Shown here: positions 17,182-25,266 of the stretch, piece after piece
Position numbering within the stretch: the first letter of the stretch is position 1
Layout: each line of letters begins with the position of its first letter
Source: Achromobacter aloeverae
GTDB lineage: Bacteria; Pseudomonadota; Gammaproteobacteria; Burkholderiales; Burkholderiaceae_B
Reading direction: 5' to 3'
Length of the DNA: 64,000 bases
Assembly (NCBI RefSeq): GCF_004121055.1
Contig: NZ_PYAL01000005.1
Coordinates: 186,001-250,000 of the forward strand
Made by a program: the position numbers and the translations under genes
The notes under the pieces: generated by a model
Seen by the model: only the letters and a program-made list of their open reading frames with translations
What the model was told of the DNA's origin: nothing
Database searches by the model: none

Positions 17182-18234
17182 TCATTCCATGCGAGCTTCG
17201 CGCAGCAGGCCCAGGGCCAGCTGTACGGGACGATCGGAGAAGCTGAACAGGATGGTGTCTTCCATGGCGGCCAGCTGCACCGGCTGCCAGGATGGCGCCA
17301 CGAAGACATCGCGCGGCCCGAAGTGGAATTCCTGGTCGCCGATGAGAGCGGTTCCCCGGCCCTCGACCACGGAATAGACGGTGGAGTCGGTGCCGCGATA
17401 GGTCTTGCCCTGGAAGCCGGCCGGCAGGAATTGCATGAAGGCGGCCATCGTGGGCATGGGCGACCCGCCGGTAGCCGGGTTCACGTAGCGCAGCTTTACC
17501 CCGTCCCATGCATCCAGTTCGCCATAGCGGTAGAGCTGGTCCAAGGCTTCGCGGCTGCGCGCATAGGGATAGTTGAAGATGGGCGAATTGCCATTGGCCG
17601 GCGCATAGCGGACGGGCGCCATGTTGTAGGCGAAGCGCGCATGGCTGTCGCCTTCGTGGCGGGTCACGGGCTGCGTGGCGGCGGGATAGTTCTCCGCGAA
17701 GCCGGCATCCAGCATGCGCAACAGGGGAATATCCAGGCCATCCAGCCATACGACGGGTTCGCCGCCGTCGGCCGCTTCCAGATTGCCATGATCATGGTAG
17801 GTCCATGACGGCGTGATGATGAAGTCGCCCGGGTGCATGGTGGTGCGTTCGCCATTGACCGCGGTGTAGGCGCCTTCGCCTTCGACGATGAAGCGCAGGG
17901 CCGATTGCGTATGGCGATGGCTGGGCGCGATTTCGCCCGGAAGGATCAGTTGCAGGCCGGCATATAGCGTCTGGGTGATGCTGGCCTGGCCCGGCAGGCC
18001 CGGGTTTTCGAGGATCAGGACGCGGCGGACGGCTTCTTCGGCGCTGATCAGCGTACCGGCCTCCATCACATCCGCGCGCACATCGTTGTAGCGCCAGATG
18101 GCCGGGATACAGCGCGGCTGCGGCGTGGGCGGGACCAGGTTGTGCAAGGACTCCCAGAGGGGAGCCATGTTCTTGCGCCCGATGCGTTCGTAATACGCGG
18201 CACGGTCGGCGCGCGCGGAAGTACCTTCTGGCAT
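17182..18234 (-). CDS. gtdA: Gentisate 1,2-dioxygenase
   Basis: 350 residues, a bicupin. The first cupin carries the iron ligands in [14 protein letters not shown] (H106, H108), with [17 protein letters not shown] giving the third histidine (H147). A second, degenerate cupin lies near 255-330 ([21 protein letters not shown]). It opens the ring of gentisate with O2 to give maleylpyruvate. It is the first gene of a nine-gene minus-strand operon and is divergent from the LysR gene, whose product probably controls it. A GGAGACACC ribosome-binding site precedes ATG 18234. Confidence 0.93.
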   Translation of the reverse strand: MPEGTSARADRAAYYERIGRKNMAPLWESLHNLVPPTPQPRCIPAIWRYNDVRADVMEAGTLISAEEAVRRVLILENPGLPGQASITQTLYAGLQLILPGEIAPSHRHTQSALRFIVEGEGAYTAVNGERTTMHPGDFIITPSWTYHDHGNLEAADGGEPVVWLDGLDIPLLRMLDAGFAENYPAATQPVTRHEGDSHARFAYNMAPVRYAPANGNSPIFNYPYARSREALDQLYRYGELDAWDGVKLRYVNPATGGSPMPTMAAFMQFLPAGFQGKTYRGTDSTVYSVVEGRGTALIGDQEFHFGPRDVFVAPSWQPVQLAAMEDTILFSFSDRPVQLALGLLREARME

Positions 18235-18302
18235 CGCGGTGTCTCCTCTTGGTTTTTTCCCTATTATGAGAGCGCCGATATGCCTTCAGAAATGAATTTA
18301 TC

Positions 18303-18326
18303 TTATTATCCATACCAAAAATAATA
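18303..18326. promoter_or_regulatory. Candidate LysR-type binding palindrome between gtdA and its regulator
   Basis: The interrupted palindrome TATTAT (18304-18309) and ATAATA (18321-18326) has an 11-nt spacer, fitting the T-N11-A rule for LysR-family sites. It lies in the 129-bp divergent gap and is markedly AT-rich. It sits 38 bp before the LysR start and 69 bp before the gtdA start. Confidence 0.5.
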
Positions 18327-18363
18327 TGGCTGGCGCCCCCGGTGCGAGGAGACTACGCAGCTC

Positions 18364-19284
18364 ATGGACTGGACCTACCGACTGCGGCTGCGCAATCTGA
18401 AGATGCTGCTCAGCCTGGCGCAGACCCGCAACATCAGTCATTCCGCGGCCATGCTGAATACCACGCAGCCCGGTTTGTCGAAATGGCTGAAGGACCTGGA
18501 GGACGATATCGGCCTGCCCTTGTTCGAGCGTCATGCGCGCGGCTTGCGGCCCACGCCCTATGGCGAGGCCTTGATCGCCCATGCCCAGCGCATCGACGCG
18601 CAACTGGAGCGCGCCAGCGGCGATATGGCGGCGTTGCGCCAGGGTGGCGGTGGCCGCGTGGTGATCGGCGCCTCCGGCGCCTCCGCGTCGGACACCGTCC
18701 CGCTGGCGGTCATGCGCTTGCTGGAGCGCATGCCCCAAGCCCGCGTCAAGCTGGTCGAGTCGACCATGGACCAGTTGCTCAACCAGCTGGCGCAGGGCGA
18801 GCTGGATATCGTGGTGGGACGCTCGGCGCCGGAGCATCACGATCCCGCCATCCTTTCCGAATCGCTCTACATGGAGCCCGTGCACCTGGTGGCGCGACCG
18901 CGCCATCCCATCTTCGATCTGACGCGCGTGGATTGGCGGGACGTGATGACCTATCGCTGGATCGTATGGCCGAAAGGCACGCCGATACGCAATGCGCTGG
19001 ATACCGCGCTGGCCGCCGCGGGTGAACGCTTGCCCGCGGATCATGTGGAATCGAATTCCGTGACGATCAACCTGACGTTGATCAGCAGCAGCGACGTGAT
19101 CGGCGTGGCGTCGCATCGCGCGGCGCTGCGGTTCTCCCATATGAAGGCCATGCGCATCGTGCCGATCCGGCTGTCGGGTTTCGGTTCGGTGGCCATGTAC
19201 TGGCGGCAGGAGGCATTCCAGCAGGCGGCCGTGGAAGCGGCCCTGGCCAGCCTGCGTGGCGTCGTGGCCGAGCACCAGGGGTAG
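18364..19284 (+). CDS. LysR-family regulator, probable activator of the gentisate operon
   Basis: 306 residues. The N-terminal winged HTH (RLRNLKMLLSLAQTRNISHSAAMLNTTQPGLSKWLKDLEDDIG) is followed by a substrate-binding domain from about residue 95. The N terminus resembles the CbbR/GbpR-like group of aromatic-catabolism LysR proteins that start with a longer leading segment. It is divergent from gtdA with a T-N11-A palindrome between them, the classical arrangement for inducer-responsive activation by the pathway substrate. GAGGAG lies upstream of ATG 18364. The inducer is not known. Confidence 0.88.
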   Translation: MDWTYRLRLRNLKMLLSLAQTRNISHSAAMLNTTQPGLSKWLKDLEDDIGLPLFERHARGLRPTPYGEALIAHAQRIDAQLERASGDMAALRQGGGGRVVIGASGASASDTVPLAVMRLLERMPQARVKLVESTMDQLLNQLAQGELDIVVGRSAPEHHDPAILSESLYMEPVHLVARPRHPIFDLTRVDWRDVMTYRWIVWPKGTPIRNALDTALAAAGERLPADHVESNSVTINLTLISSSDVIGVASHRAALRFSHMKAMRIVPIRLSGFGSVAMYWRQEAFQQAAVEAALASLRGVVAEHQG

Positions 19285-19307
19285 GGTGGCCGCGGGAGGC
19301 ACGTTAT

Positions 19308-19343
19308 GCTGGATGAAGTGCAATTGCCGGATGAAGTGCAATT
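19308..19343. repeat. Two tandem copies of an 18-bp unit
   Basis: GCTGGATGAAGTGCAATT (19308-19325) and GCCGGATGAAGTGCAATT (19326-19343) differ at one base. They lie in the gap between the LysR gene and the GST gene, next to a second, unrelated tandem repeat. Confidence 0.88.
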
Positions 19344-19359
19344 TGATTGGTGTACTCAC

Positions 19360-19404
19360 ACTCGGTGAATACACACTCGGTGAATACACACTTGGTGAAC
19401 ACAC
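19360..19404. repeat. Three tandem copies of a 15-bp unit before the GST gene
   Basis: ACTCGGTGAATACAC occurs at 19360-19374 and 19375-19389, with a third copy at 19390-19404 that has two changes. The array ends 15 bp before the TTG start of the GST gene, just ahead of its AGGAGA ribosome-binding site. It remains open in the GST frame, coding for a HSVNT-type repeat if translated. Confidence 0.9.
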
Positions 19405-19418
19405 AACAGGAGACGAAC

Positions 19419-20036
19419 TTGGCGACTGAACCTACCTTGTATTACGCACCGGGAACCTGCGCGCAGGCCGTGCTGATCGCGCTTTATGAAGCGGACGCGG
19501 CGTTCACGCTGAAGACGTTGAGCTTTGCCAACAACGAGCAACGCAGCCCGGAATACCTGGCCATCAATCCCAAGGGACGCGTGCCGGCGCTGGTGACGTC
19601 GCGGGGCGTGCTGACGGAGGCGCCAGCACTATTGTTGTACGTGGCCCAGACCTATCCCCAGGCCAAGCTCGCGCCCCTGGACGATCCGTTCGCGCTGGCC
19701 CACATGCAGGATTTCAACAACTACCTGTCTTCCACGGCCCACGTGGCTCATGCGCACCGTCCGCGCGCGTCCCGCTGGGTCGACGACGAATCGGCCCAGG
19801 CCGCCGTCCGGGCGAAGGTGCCGCAGAATATGCGCGAGTGCTTCGGTCTTATCGAGAACCACTATTTGAGCGACAAGCCCTGGGTGATGGGTGATCAGTT
19901 CACCGTTGCCGACGGCTACCTGTACACCGTCGCGGCGTGGCTGCAAGGCGACGGCGTGGATATCGCCGAGTTTCCCCGCGTGGCTGCGCACGCCGAACGG
20001 ATGCGCGCCCGGCCGTCGGTGCGCAAGCTGGGTTGA
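19419..20036 (+). CDS. gst: Glutathione S-transferase, beta-like class
   Basis: 205 residues from TTG 19419, chosen because AGGAGA lies seven bases upstream. Reading from an earlier TTG (19347) would add only the peptide coded by a tandem repeat. The thioredoxin-fold half starts LYYAPGTCAQAVLIALYEAD, with the cysteine typical of beta-class bacterial GSTs. NPKGRVPALVTSRGVLTEAPALLLYVA is the glutathione-binding part, and MGDQFTVADGYLYTVAAWL carries the C-terminal capping motif. It may help the gentisate cluster next door or act in detoxification; it is distinct from the zeta-class isomerase in that operon. Confidence 0.85.
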   Translation: MATEPTLYYAPGTCAQAVLIALYEADAAFTLKTLSFANNEQRSPEYLAINPKGRVPALVTSRGVLTEAPALLLYVAQTYPQAKLAPLDDPFALAHMQDFNNYLSSTAHVAHAHRPRASRWVDDESAQAAVRAKVPQNMRECFGLIENHYLSDKPWVMGDQFTVADGYLYTVAAWLQGDGVDIAEFPRVAAHAERMRARPSVRKLG

Positions 20037-20108
20037 GCGCAAGCGGTCGATGGCTGGCTGGCCTGGGCGCAAGCCGGGTCAAGCCACAGCAAGCCGGATC
20101 AAGCCGGA

Positions 20109-20954
20109 TCAAGCCACCTTCTGGAATTGCACGATGCGGCCATGGAAACGGCCCGCCACCTGGGAGACGTGTTGCGGGTCGCCCGTCGTCAGGTAGGTGG
20201 TCGCCGCGGGTGCGGTCGACGAAAAGCGCGGATGCCGCGCGAGGTAGCGCCGCAGGCTCGTTGCGGTGACGTCACCTTGCGTGAGCAGCCTGACCTCGGA
20301 CGGCAGGGCGGCCCTGAACAGGTGCTCGATCAGCGGATAGTGGGTGCAGCCCAGGATGCAGACGTCGGGGACGCCGTGGGCCGCCAGCAGTTCTTCGACG
20401 TAGCCCTGTACGAAGGGCCGGATGTCATCGTCGCTGGCGCCTTCGTCTATCATCCTGGCCAGTTCCGGACAGGCCTGTTGTGACACGCGCAGGGCGGGCG
20501 CGCGCTTGGCGATTTCCGTGACGTAGGCGCCCGTGTTCACCGTGTGCCGCGTGGCGAAGACGGCCACATGCAAGGCCGGACCGGCATCGGCGTCGGCCGG
20601 CGAGAGCCCCGCGACGTTCGTTTCCCACGGCATGCCCGTGATGGCCTCGATCATCGGCACGATGACGCCGATAACCCGGTTTTGCGGATAGGCGTGGGGC
20701 AGCCAGGTCTGTTGCAGTTGGCGCAGCCCGGTCGCCGCGGCGGTATTGCAGGCGATGATGACCAATGGGCAGCCGAGGCCGAACAGGCGCTCGATGCCTC
20801 GCAAGGTCAGGTCGTAGATGTCGGCGGGGGAGCGATTCCCATAGGGAGCATTGCCGTGATCTCCCAGATAGGTGAACGATTCCATGGGAAGTGCCTGCTC
20901 CAATGCGCGCATGACGGTCAGGCCGCCGCTGCCGGAATCAAAAACGCCGATCAC
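20109..20954 (-). CDS. murI: Glutamate racemase
   Basis: 281 residues from GTG 20954, preceded by TGTGGAG. An upstream in-frame ATG would translate part of a 14-bp tandem repeat and is unlikely. The enzyme converts L- to D-glutamate for peptidoglycan. The catalytic motifs are present: IGVFDSGSGGLTV at the N terminus, C69 in ACNTAAA and C203 in GCTHYPL, the cysteine pair that abstracts the alpha proton from either side. It is a single gene with an unusual repeat-containing 5' region. Confidence 0.95.
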   Translation of the reverse strand: MIGVFDSGSGGLTVMRALEQALPMESFTYLGDHGNAPYGNRSPADIYDLTLRGIERLFGLGCPLVIIACNTAAATGLRQLQQTWLPHAYPQNRVIGVIVPMIEAITGMPWETNVAGLSPADADAGPALHVAVFATRHTVNTGAYVTEIAKRAPALRVSQQACPELARMIDEGASDDDIRPFVQGYVEELLAAHGVPDVCILGCTHYPLIEHLFRAALPSEVRLLTQGDVTATSLRRYLARHPRFSSTAPAATTYLTTGDPQHVSQVAGRFHGRIVQFQKVA

Positions 20955-20972
20955 CGCAAATTCTCCACAACA

Positions 20973-20993
20973 TTGAGCCGATATTATCGTCAA
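20973..20993. promoter_or_regulatory. Palindrome in the murI leader
   Basis: TTGAGCCGATATTATCGTCAA reads as an inverted repeat (TTGA/TCAA flanking CGATA/TATCG) with a two-base bulge. It lies 19 bp before the murI start and directly beside a 14-bp tandem repeat. On the coding strand the core contains an AT-rich, -10-like stretch. Function as an operator is a guess. Confidence 0.35.
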
Positions 20994-20994
20994 T

Positions 20995-21036
20995 TTTTGA
21001 GCAAGCACTTTTGAGCAAGCACTTTTGAGCAAGCAC
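20995..21036. repeat. Three perfect tandem copies of a 14-bp unit upstream of murI
   Basis: TTTTGAGCAAGCAC repeats exactly at 20995-21008, 21009-21022 and 21023-21036. The array lies between the LysR gene and murI, 41 bp upstream of the murI start. Because 14 is not a multiple of three, copy-number change would shift any frame reading through it and would change promoter spacing. Confidence 0.92.
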
Positions 21037-21099
21037 TATTGTGCGCACTACCGGCTCCCCGCCTGGCCTTCCGGCGCGAAGGATAGCGGGCGGCGATCT

Positions 21100-21990
21100 T
21101 CACGCCGCACGAAACAGCCGACGCGCCGCGAAGTCGACGAACACCCGCAACTTGGGCGAGACATGACGGCTCGATGGCCACAGGATCGAGAACTGCCCCT
21201 GCGCGCCGGCGCAATCATCGAGAACGGTTTGCAGCGTCCCCGCGGCGAGCGCGTCGCATACAAGGAAATCCGGCATGTAGCCTATGCCCAGGCCCGCGGC
21301 CACGGCCTGGTACAGGGCTTCCATGTTGTTGCACACGATGGCGGGCGCCGGATTGGGCGGGGCCATGTCGTCGCAGGCCAGGTCCCAGGGCTGCAGCTTG
21401 CCGGTGGTGGGGAAGCGATAGCGCACGCACGCATGGGTGGCCAGCTCGTCCAGGTGCGCCGGGGCACCCGCTTGCGCCAGGTATGCGGGCGCAGCACATA
21501 GCACCAGCCGAAAGGGGCCCAGGCGGCGGGCCGCCAGCCGCGAATCCACCAAGGGACCGCTGCGGATCACCGCGTCGAAGCCGCCTTCGACGACGTCCAC
21601 CAGGCGGTCGTTGAAATCGAGGTCCAGTTCGATATCCGGATACTGGCGCCGGAAGTCCGGCAGCACGGGCAATAGAAAGCGATAGCCGATCGCGGGCAAG
21701 CTGATGCGCAGGCGTCCGCGCGGCATGCTGGCGGCTTCCGACAATACCGCCCGGGCCTCGCGCAGGTCTTCCAGGGCTCGGCGGCAGCTGGCGTAGTAGC
21801 GCCGGCCTTCGTCGGTCAGGGTGATCTTGCGCGTGCTGCGATGGAATAGACGTACGTCCAGGCCTTGTTCCAGCTTGGCGATGGCCTTGCCGACCGCCGA
21901 GGCGGAAATGCCCAACTGCTCGCCCGCTGCGACGAAGCTGAGGGTTTCCGCGACGCGTACGAAGGCGACGATACCATTGAGATTGTCCAT
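21100..21990 (-). CDS. LysR-family transcriptional regulator
   Basis: 296 residues. The N-terminal HTH (FVRVAETLSFVAAGEQLGISASAVGKAIAKLEQGLDVRLFHRSTR) and the substrate-binding domain beginning near residue 92 are complete. It belongs to the large group whose HTH is followed by LTDEGRRYY, often found next to the transporter or oxidoreductase it controls. It is divergent from the MFS gene across a 129-bp gap, so control of that efflux pump is the simplest guess. The ligand is unknown. Confidence 0.88.
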   Translation of the reverse strand: MDNLNGIVAFVRVAETLSFVAAGEQLGISASAVGKAIAKLEQGLDVRLFHRSTRKITLTDEGRRYYASCRRALEDLREARAVLSEAASMPRGRLRISLPAIGYRFLLPVLPDFRRQYPDIELDLDFNDRLVDVVEGGFDAVIRSGPLVDSRLAARRLGPFRLVLCAAPAYLAQAGAPAHLDELATHACVRYRFPTTGKLQPWDLACDDMAPPNPAPAIVCNNMEALYQAVAAGLGIGYMPDFLVCDALAAGTLQTVLDDCAGAQGQFSILWPSSRHVSPKLRVFVDFAARRLFRAA

Positions 21991-22119
21991 GCCCGATTCT
22001 ACGGGGCATGGCGGTCCGCGCGGCCGGAAATCGATTCCGGAATGAACGGAGCGCCAAGTGGTTTCCGCGACGGCGCCGTGGATTTATCTTTCATCGCCTT
22101 GCCGTTTGCGGGAATGACG

Positions 22120-23712
22120 ATGAAAGAGACACGAACCATGCCGCGTGGCGCGGATAATGATGCGCATGGCGGCGCCGCAGGCCGGGGCGCCATACTGGCC
22201 GCCGTCTGCCTTGCCGCGCTGGCGCTGCCCTTGAGCTTCTCCGGCGGCGCCGTGGCAACCCCGGCCATGGGCCGGTCGCTGGGCGGCAGCCCCGAAGCCA
22301 TGAGTTGGGTCACCAACGCGTTCATGCTGACATTCGGCAGCATGTTGATGCTGGCGGGCGCGTTGGCCGACCGCCTGGGCCGCAAGCGGGTATTCGCCTG
22401 GGGGGTGGGCGGCTTTGCCTCTTGTGCGCTGGCCCTGGGCTTGGCCCCCACGCTGGCCGCCGTCGACGTGCTGCGTGCCTTGCAGGGTATTTTCGCGGCT
22501 GCCGCGCTGGCCGGCGGCACGGCGGCGCTGGCGCAGGAGTTCGAGGGCGCGGCGGCGACCCGCGCCTTCGGCGCCCTGGGTGCGACGTTCGGCGTGGGCT
22601 TGGCCTTCGGTCCGGTGCTGGCAGGCTGGCTGATCGAACACTTCGGCTGGCGCGCGGTCTTCCTGACCGGTGCGGTGGCGGGCATCCTGGCGCTGGGCTT
22701 CGGCGTGCCGCGCATGCGGGAGACGCGCGATCCGCACGCGGGCCGTTTCGATTGCCTGGGCGCGCTGCTGTTCACCGCGGCGTTGACCGCCTTCACTTGC
22801 GGCATCATCGAGGGACCGGGGCTGGGCTGGCGCCATCCTCGGGTGATGGCCCTGTTGACGGGCGCCGTCGCCCTGTCGCTGGCTTTCCTGCGTGCGGAAG
22901 CGCGCGCGCAGCGTCCCATGCTGGATCTCAGCCTGTTCCGCTATCCCCGCTTCGTGGGCGTGCAGCTGCTGCCGGTGGCGACATGCTACGGCTACATCGT
23001 CCTGCTGGTGCTGTTGCCCCTGCGCTTCATCGGCGTGGATGGCTATGACGAGATGCAGGCCGGCATCCTGATGCTGGCCTTGTCGGTGCCGATGCTGTGG
23101 GTGCCTTTCGTGGCCGTGCGGCTGACCCGCGGCTTCGATGCGGGCGCCATCTGCGGCGCGGGACTGGTCCTGGCGGCCGCGGGTTTGTGGGCGTTGCGCT
23201 GGGCCTTGCGCGACGGACCCGGCGCCCTCGCCGTCGTGCCCATGCTGATGATAGGCGTGGGGGCGGGCCTGCCGTGGGGACTGATGGATGGTTTGTCCGT
23301 GAGCGTGGTGCCCAAGGAGCGGGCCGGCATGGCGACGGGTATTTTCAGCACCATGCGGGTGGCTGGAGAAGGCGTGGCCTTGGCCAGCGTGACGGCGGTG
23401 CTGGCCGCGTTGGTGGCGGCACGGCTGCGCGAGGTCCTGCCCGGCGTGGATGCCGGTTCGCTCACGGGTGCCGCCGTGCGCCTGGCCACCGGCGATCTGT
23501 CCGAGGCCTTGTTGCTGCTGCCGGGCATGGCGCCGGCGTCCGTGCGCGCATCGTACGCCGAGGCGTTCGGATTGCTGCTGGACGGCCTGGCTGTCATTAC
23601 CCTGCTATGCGCGGCGGGCGTGCTGGCTTTCCTGGGGCGCAAGCCATCGCCGCGCATGGAGCCTCAAACGTTGAAATCCACCCCCTGCGCCAGCGGCAGC
23701 TCGCGCGAATAG
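22120..23712 (+). CDS. MFS drug-efflux transporter, DHA2-like
   Basis: 530 residues from ATG 22120, with GCGGGA upstream; nearby ATGs at 22114 and 22138 are alternatives. Long hydrophobic segments run through the protein, about 14 in number, as in the DHA2 (EmrB/QacA) family. MLAGALADRLGRKRVFAWGVGGFA is the cytoplasmic MFS motif A between helices 2 and 3. The GATFGVGLAFGPVLAGWLIEHFGWRAVFL stretch is the antiporter motif C region. It should export a toxic compound using the proton gradient. Its last 49 bases overlap, tail to tail, the end of the convergent amaB gene. Confidence 0.88.
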   Translation: MKETRTMPRGADNDAHGGAAGRGAILAAVCLAALALPLSFSGGAVATPAMGRSLGGSPEAMSWVTNAFMLTFGSMLMLAGALADRLGRKRVFAWGVGGFASCALALGLAPTLAAVDVLRALQGIFAAAALAGGTAALAQEFEGAAATRAFGALGATFGVGLAFGPVLAGWLIEHFGWRAVFLTGAVAGILALGFGVPRMRETRDPHAGRFDCLGALLFTAALTAFTCGIIEGPGLGWRHPRVMALLTGAVALSLAFLRAEARAQRPMLDLSLFRYPRFVGVQLLPVATCYGYIVLLVLLPLRFIGVDGYDEMQAGILMLALSVPMLWVPFVAVRLTRGFDAGAICGAGLVLAAAGLWALRWALRDGPGALAVVPMLMIGVGAGLPWGLMDGLSVSVVPKERAGMATGIFSTMRVAGEGVALASVTAVLAALVAARLREVLPGVDAGSLTGAAVRLATGDLSEALLLLPGMAPASVRASYAEAFGLLLDGLAVITLLCAAGVLAFLGRKPSPRMEPQTLKSTPCASGSSRE

Positions 23713-25178
23713 TTGATGGTGTTGGTGGCGCGCCGCATGTAGGCCTTCCAGGCATCCGAGCCGGATTCGCGTCCGCCGCCGGTGTCCTTGTCGCCGCCGA
23801 ACGCGCCGCCGATCTCCGCGCCGGACGTGCCGATGTTGACGTTGGCGATGCCGCAGTCCGAACCGCTGGCGGAAAGAAAGCGTTCCGCTTCGCGCAGGTC
23901 GTTGCCGAAGATGGCCGAGGACAGGCCTTGCGGCACGCCGTTCTGCATGTCGAGGGCCTCGTCAAAGGAGTCGTAGCTCATGACGTAGAGTATCGGCGCG
24001 AACGTTTCGTGGCATACCGTGGCGGTTTGCGCGGGCATTTCGACGATCGCGGGACGCACGTAGTAAGCCTGCGGATAGCGGTCGGCCAGCACGCGCTCGC
24101 CGCCGAATACCTGGCCGCCCTCCTGGCGGGCGCTTTGCAGCGCGGCCTGCATGCCGTCATGGGCGGCCTTGTCGATCAGCGGCCCGATCAGGGTCTTGGC
24201 GTCCGTGGGTATGCCGATGGTCAGCTTTTCATAGGCCTGCTTCAGGCGCGCCACCAATGTCTCGCGCACGCTGGCATGCACGATCAGGCGGCGCGTGGTG
24301 GTGCAGCGTTGGCCGGCGGTGCCGACGGCGGCGAAGAGTATGCCGCGCACCGCCAGGTCCAGGTCCGCCGTGGGCGTGACGATGACGGCGTTGTTGCCGC
24401 CCAGCTCCAGCAGGGAACGACCGAAGCGCCGCGCCACGCGGGGCCCGACCTCGCGGCCCATGCGCGTGCTGCCGGTGGCCGAGAGCAAGGCCACCTTGGG
24501 ATGATCGACCAAGGCCTCGCCCACCTCGCGCGTGCCCTGGACCACTTGCGACAGGTGCGCCGGCGCCTTGCCGAAGCGCTGCGCCACGCGTTCGAACAGG
24601 GCCTGGCAGGCCAGCGCCGTGAGCGGTGTTTTTTCCGATGGCTTCCACACCACCGCGTCGCCGCACACCACCGCCAGCGCGAAATTCCAGGACCACACCG
24701 CAACCGGGAAGTTGAAGGCGCTGATCACGCCCACCACGCCCAGCGGATGCCAGGTTTCCATCATGCGATGGCCGGGCCGCTCGGACGCGATGGTCAAGCC
24801 ATAGAGCTGGCGTGACAGGCCCACCGCGAAATCGCAGATGTCTATCATCTCCTGCACTTCGCCCAGGCCCTCCGTCAGGATCTTGCCGGCCTCCAGCGAC
24901 ACCAGCGTGCCCAAAGCCTGCTTGTTCTGGCGCAGTTCCTCGGCGAACAGGCGTATGAGCTCGCCGCGCACCGGCGCCGGCACGACGCGCCAGGCCAGGA
25001 AGGCTTGCTGGGCGCGGTCGACGGCGGTGGCGACTTCTTCCACGGTGTGGGTGCGCACCGCACCGATCTGGCTGCCATCGATGGGCGAGTGCGCGGCCAG
25101 CGCCCCTTGCTGGAATGCGGCGGCGGCCACGCCCAGTTTCTGCAAGGCGTCCTGGGCTTGAGCGGCGGTAGTGGTCAT
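23664..25178 (-). CDS. amaB: Alpha-aminoadipate-semialdehyde dehydrogenase (ALDH7-type)
   Basis: 504 residues. The aldehyde dehydrogenase active site is complete: N156 in SAFNFPV, E258 in LELGGNN and the nucleophile C292 in GTAGQRCTTTRR. The C-terminal signature GGAFGGDKDTGGGRESGSDAWKAYMRR is specific for the ALDH7 (antiquitin) subfamily, which oxidises 2-aminoadipate semialdehyde, in equilibrium with piperideine-6-carboxylate, to 2-aminoadipate with NAD+. The gene order with the FAD oxidase next door and a LysR regulator is that of the Pseudomonas amaB-amaA lysine/pipecolate pathway. Its 3' end overlaps the MFS gene by 49 bp. Confidence 0.9.
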   Translation of the reverse strand: MTTTAAQAQDALQKLGVAAAAFQQGALAAHSPIDGSQIGAVRTHTVEEVATAVDRAQQAFLAWRVVPAPVRGELIRLFAEELRQNKQALGTLVSLEAGKILTEGLGEVQEMIDICDFAVGLSRQLYGLTIASERPGHRMMETWHPLGVVGVISAFNFPVAVWSWNFALAVVCGDAVVWKPSEKTPLTALACQALFERVAQRFGKAPAHLSQVVQGTREVGEALVDHPKVALLSATGSTRMGREVGPRVARRFGRSLLELGGNNAVIVTPTADLDLAVRGILFAAVGTAGQRCTTTRRLIVHASVRETLVARLKQAYEKLTIGIPTDAKTLIGPLIDKAAHDGMQAALQSARQEGGQVFGGERVLADRYPQAYYVRPAIVEMPAQTATVCHETFAPILYVMSYDSFDEALDMQNGVPQGLSSAIFGNDLREAERFLSASGSDCGIANVNIGTSGAEIGGAFGGDKDTGGGRESGSDAWKAYMRRATNTINYSRELPLAQGVDFNV

Positions 25179-25266
25179 GGCTTATCTTCCATTGAGGTTG
25201 CGGATCGCGGCGCGGCCTGCGGGCGGCGCGTCGCGGTTTATCGATTCGATGGTTCGTTGCAGCGTA

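Noticed and set aside
21865-22119. An N-terminal extension of the MFS transporter from base 21865
   Set aside because: It is antisense to the start of the divergent LysR gene and hydrophilic without homology. ATG 22120 has a ribosome-binding site and is followed by the first membrane helix.
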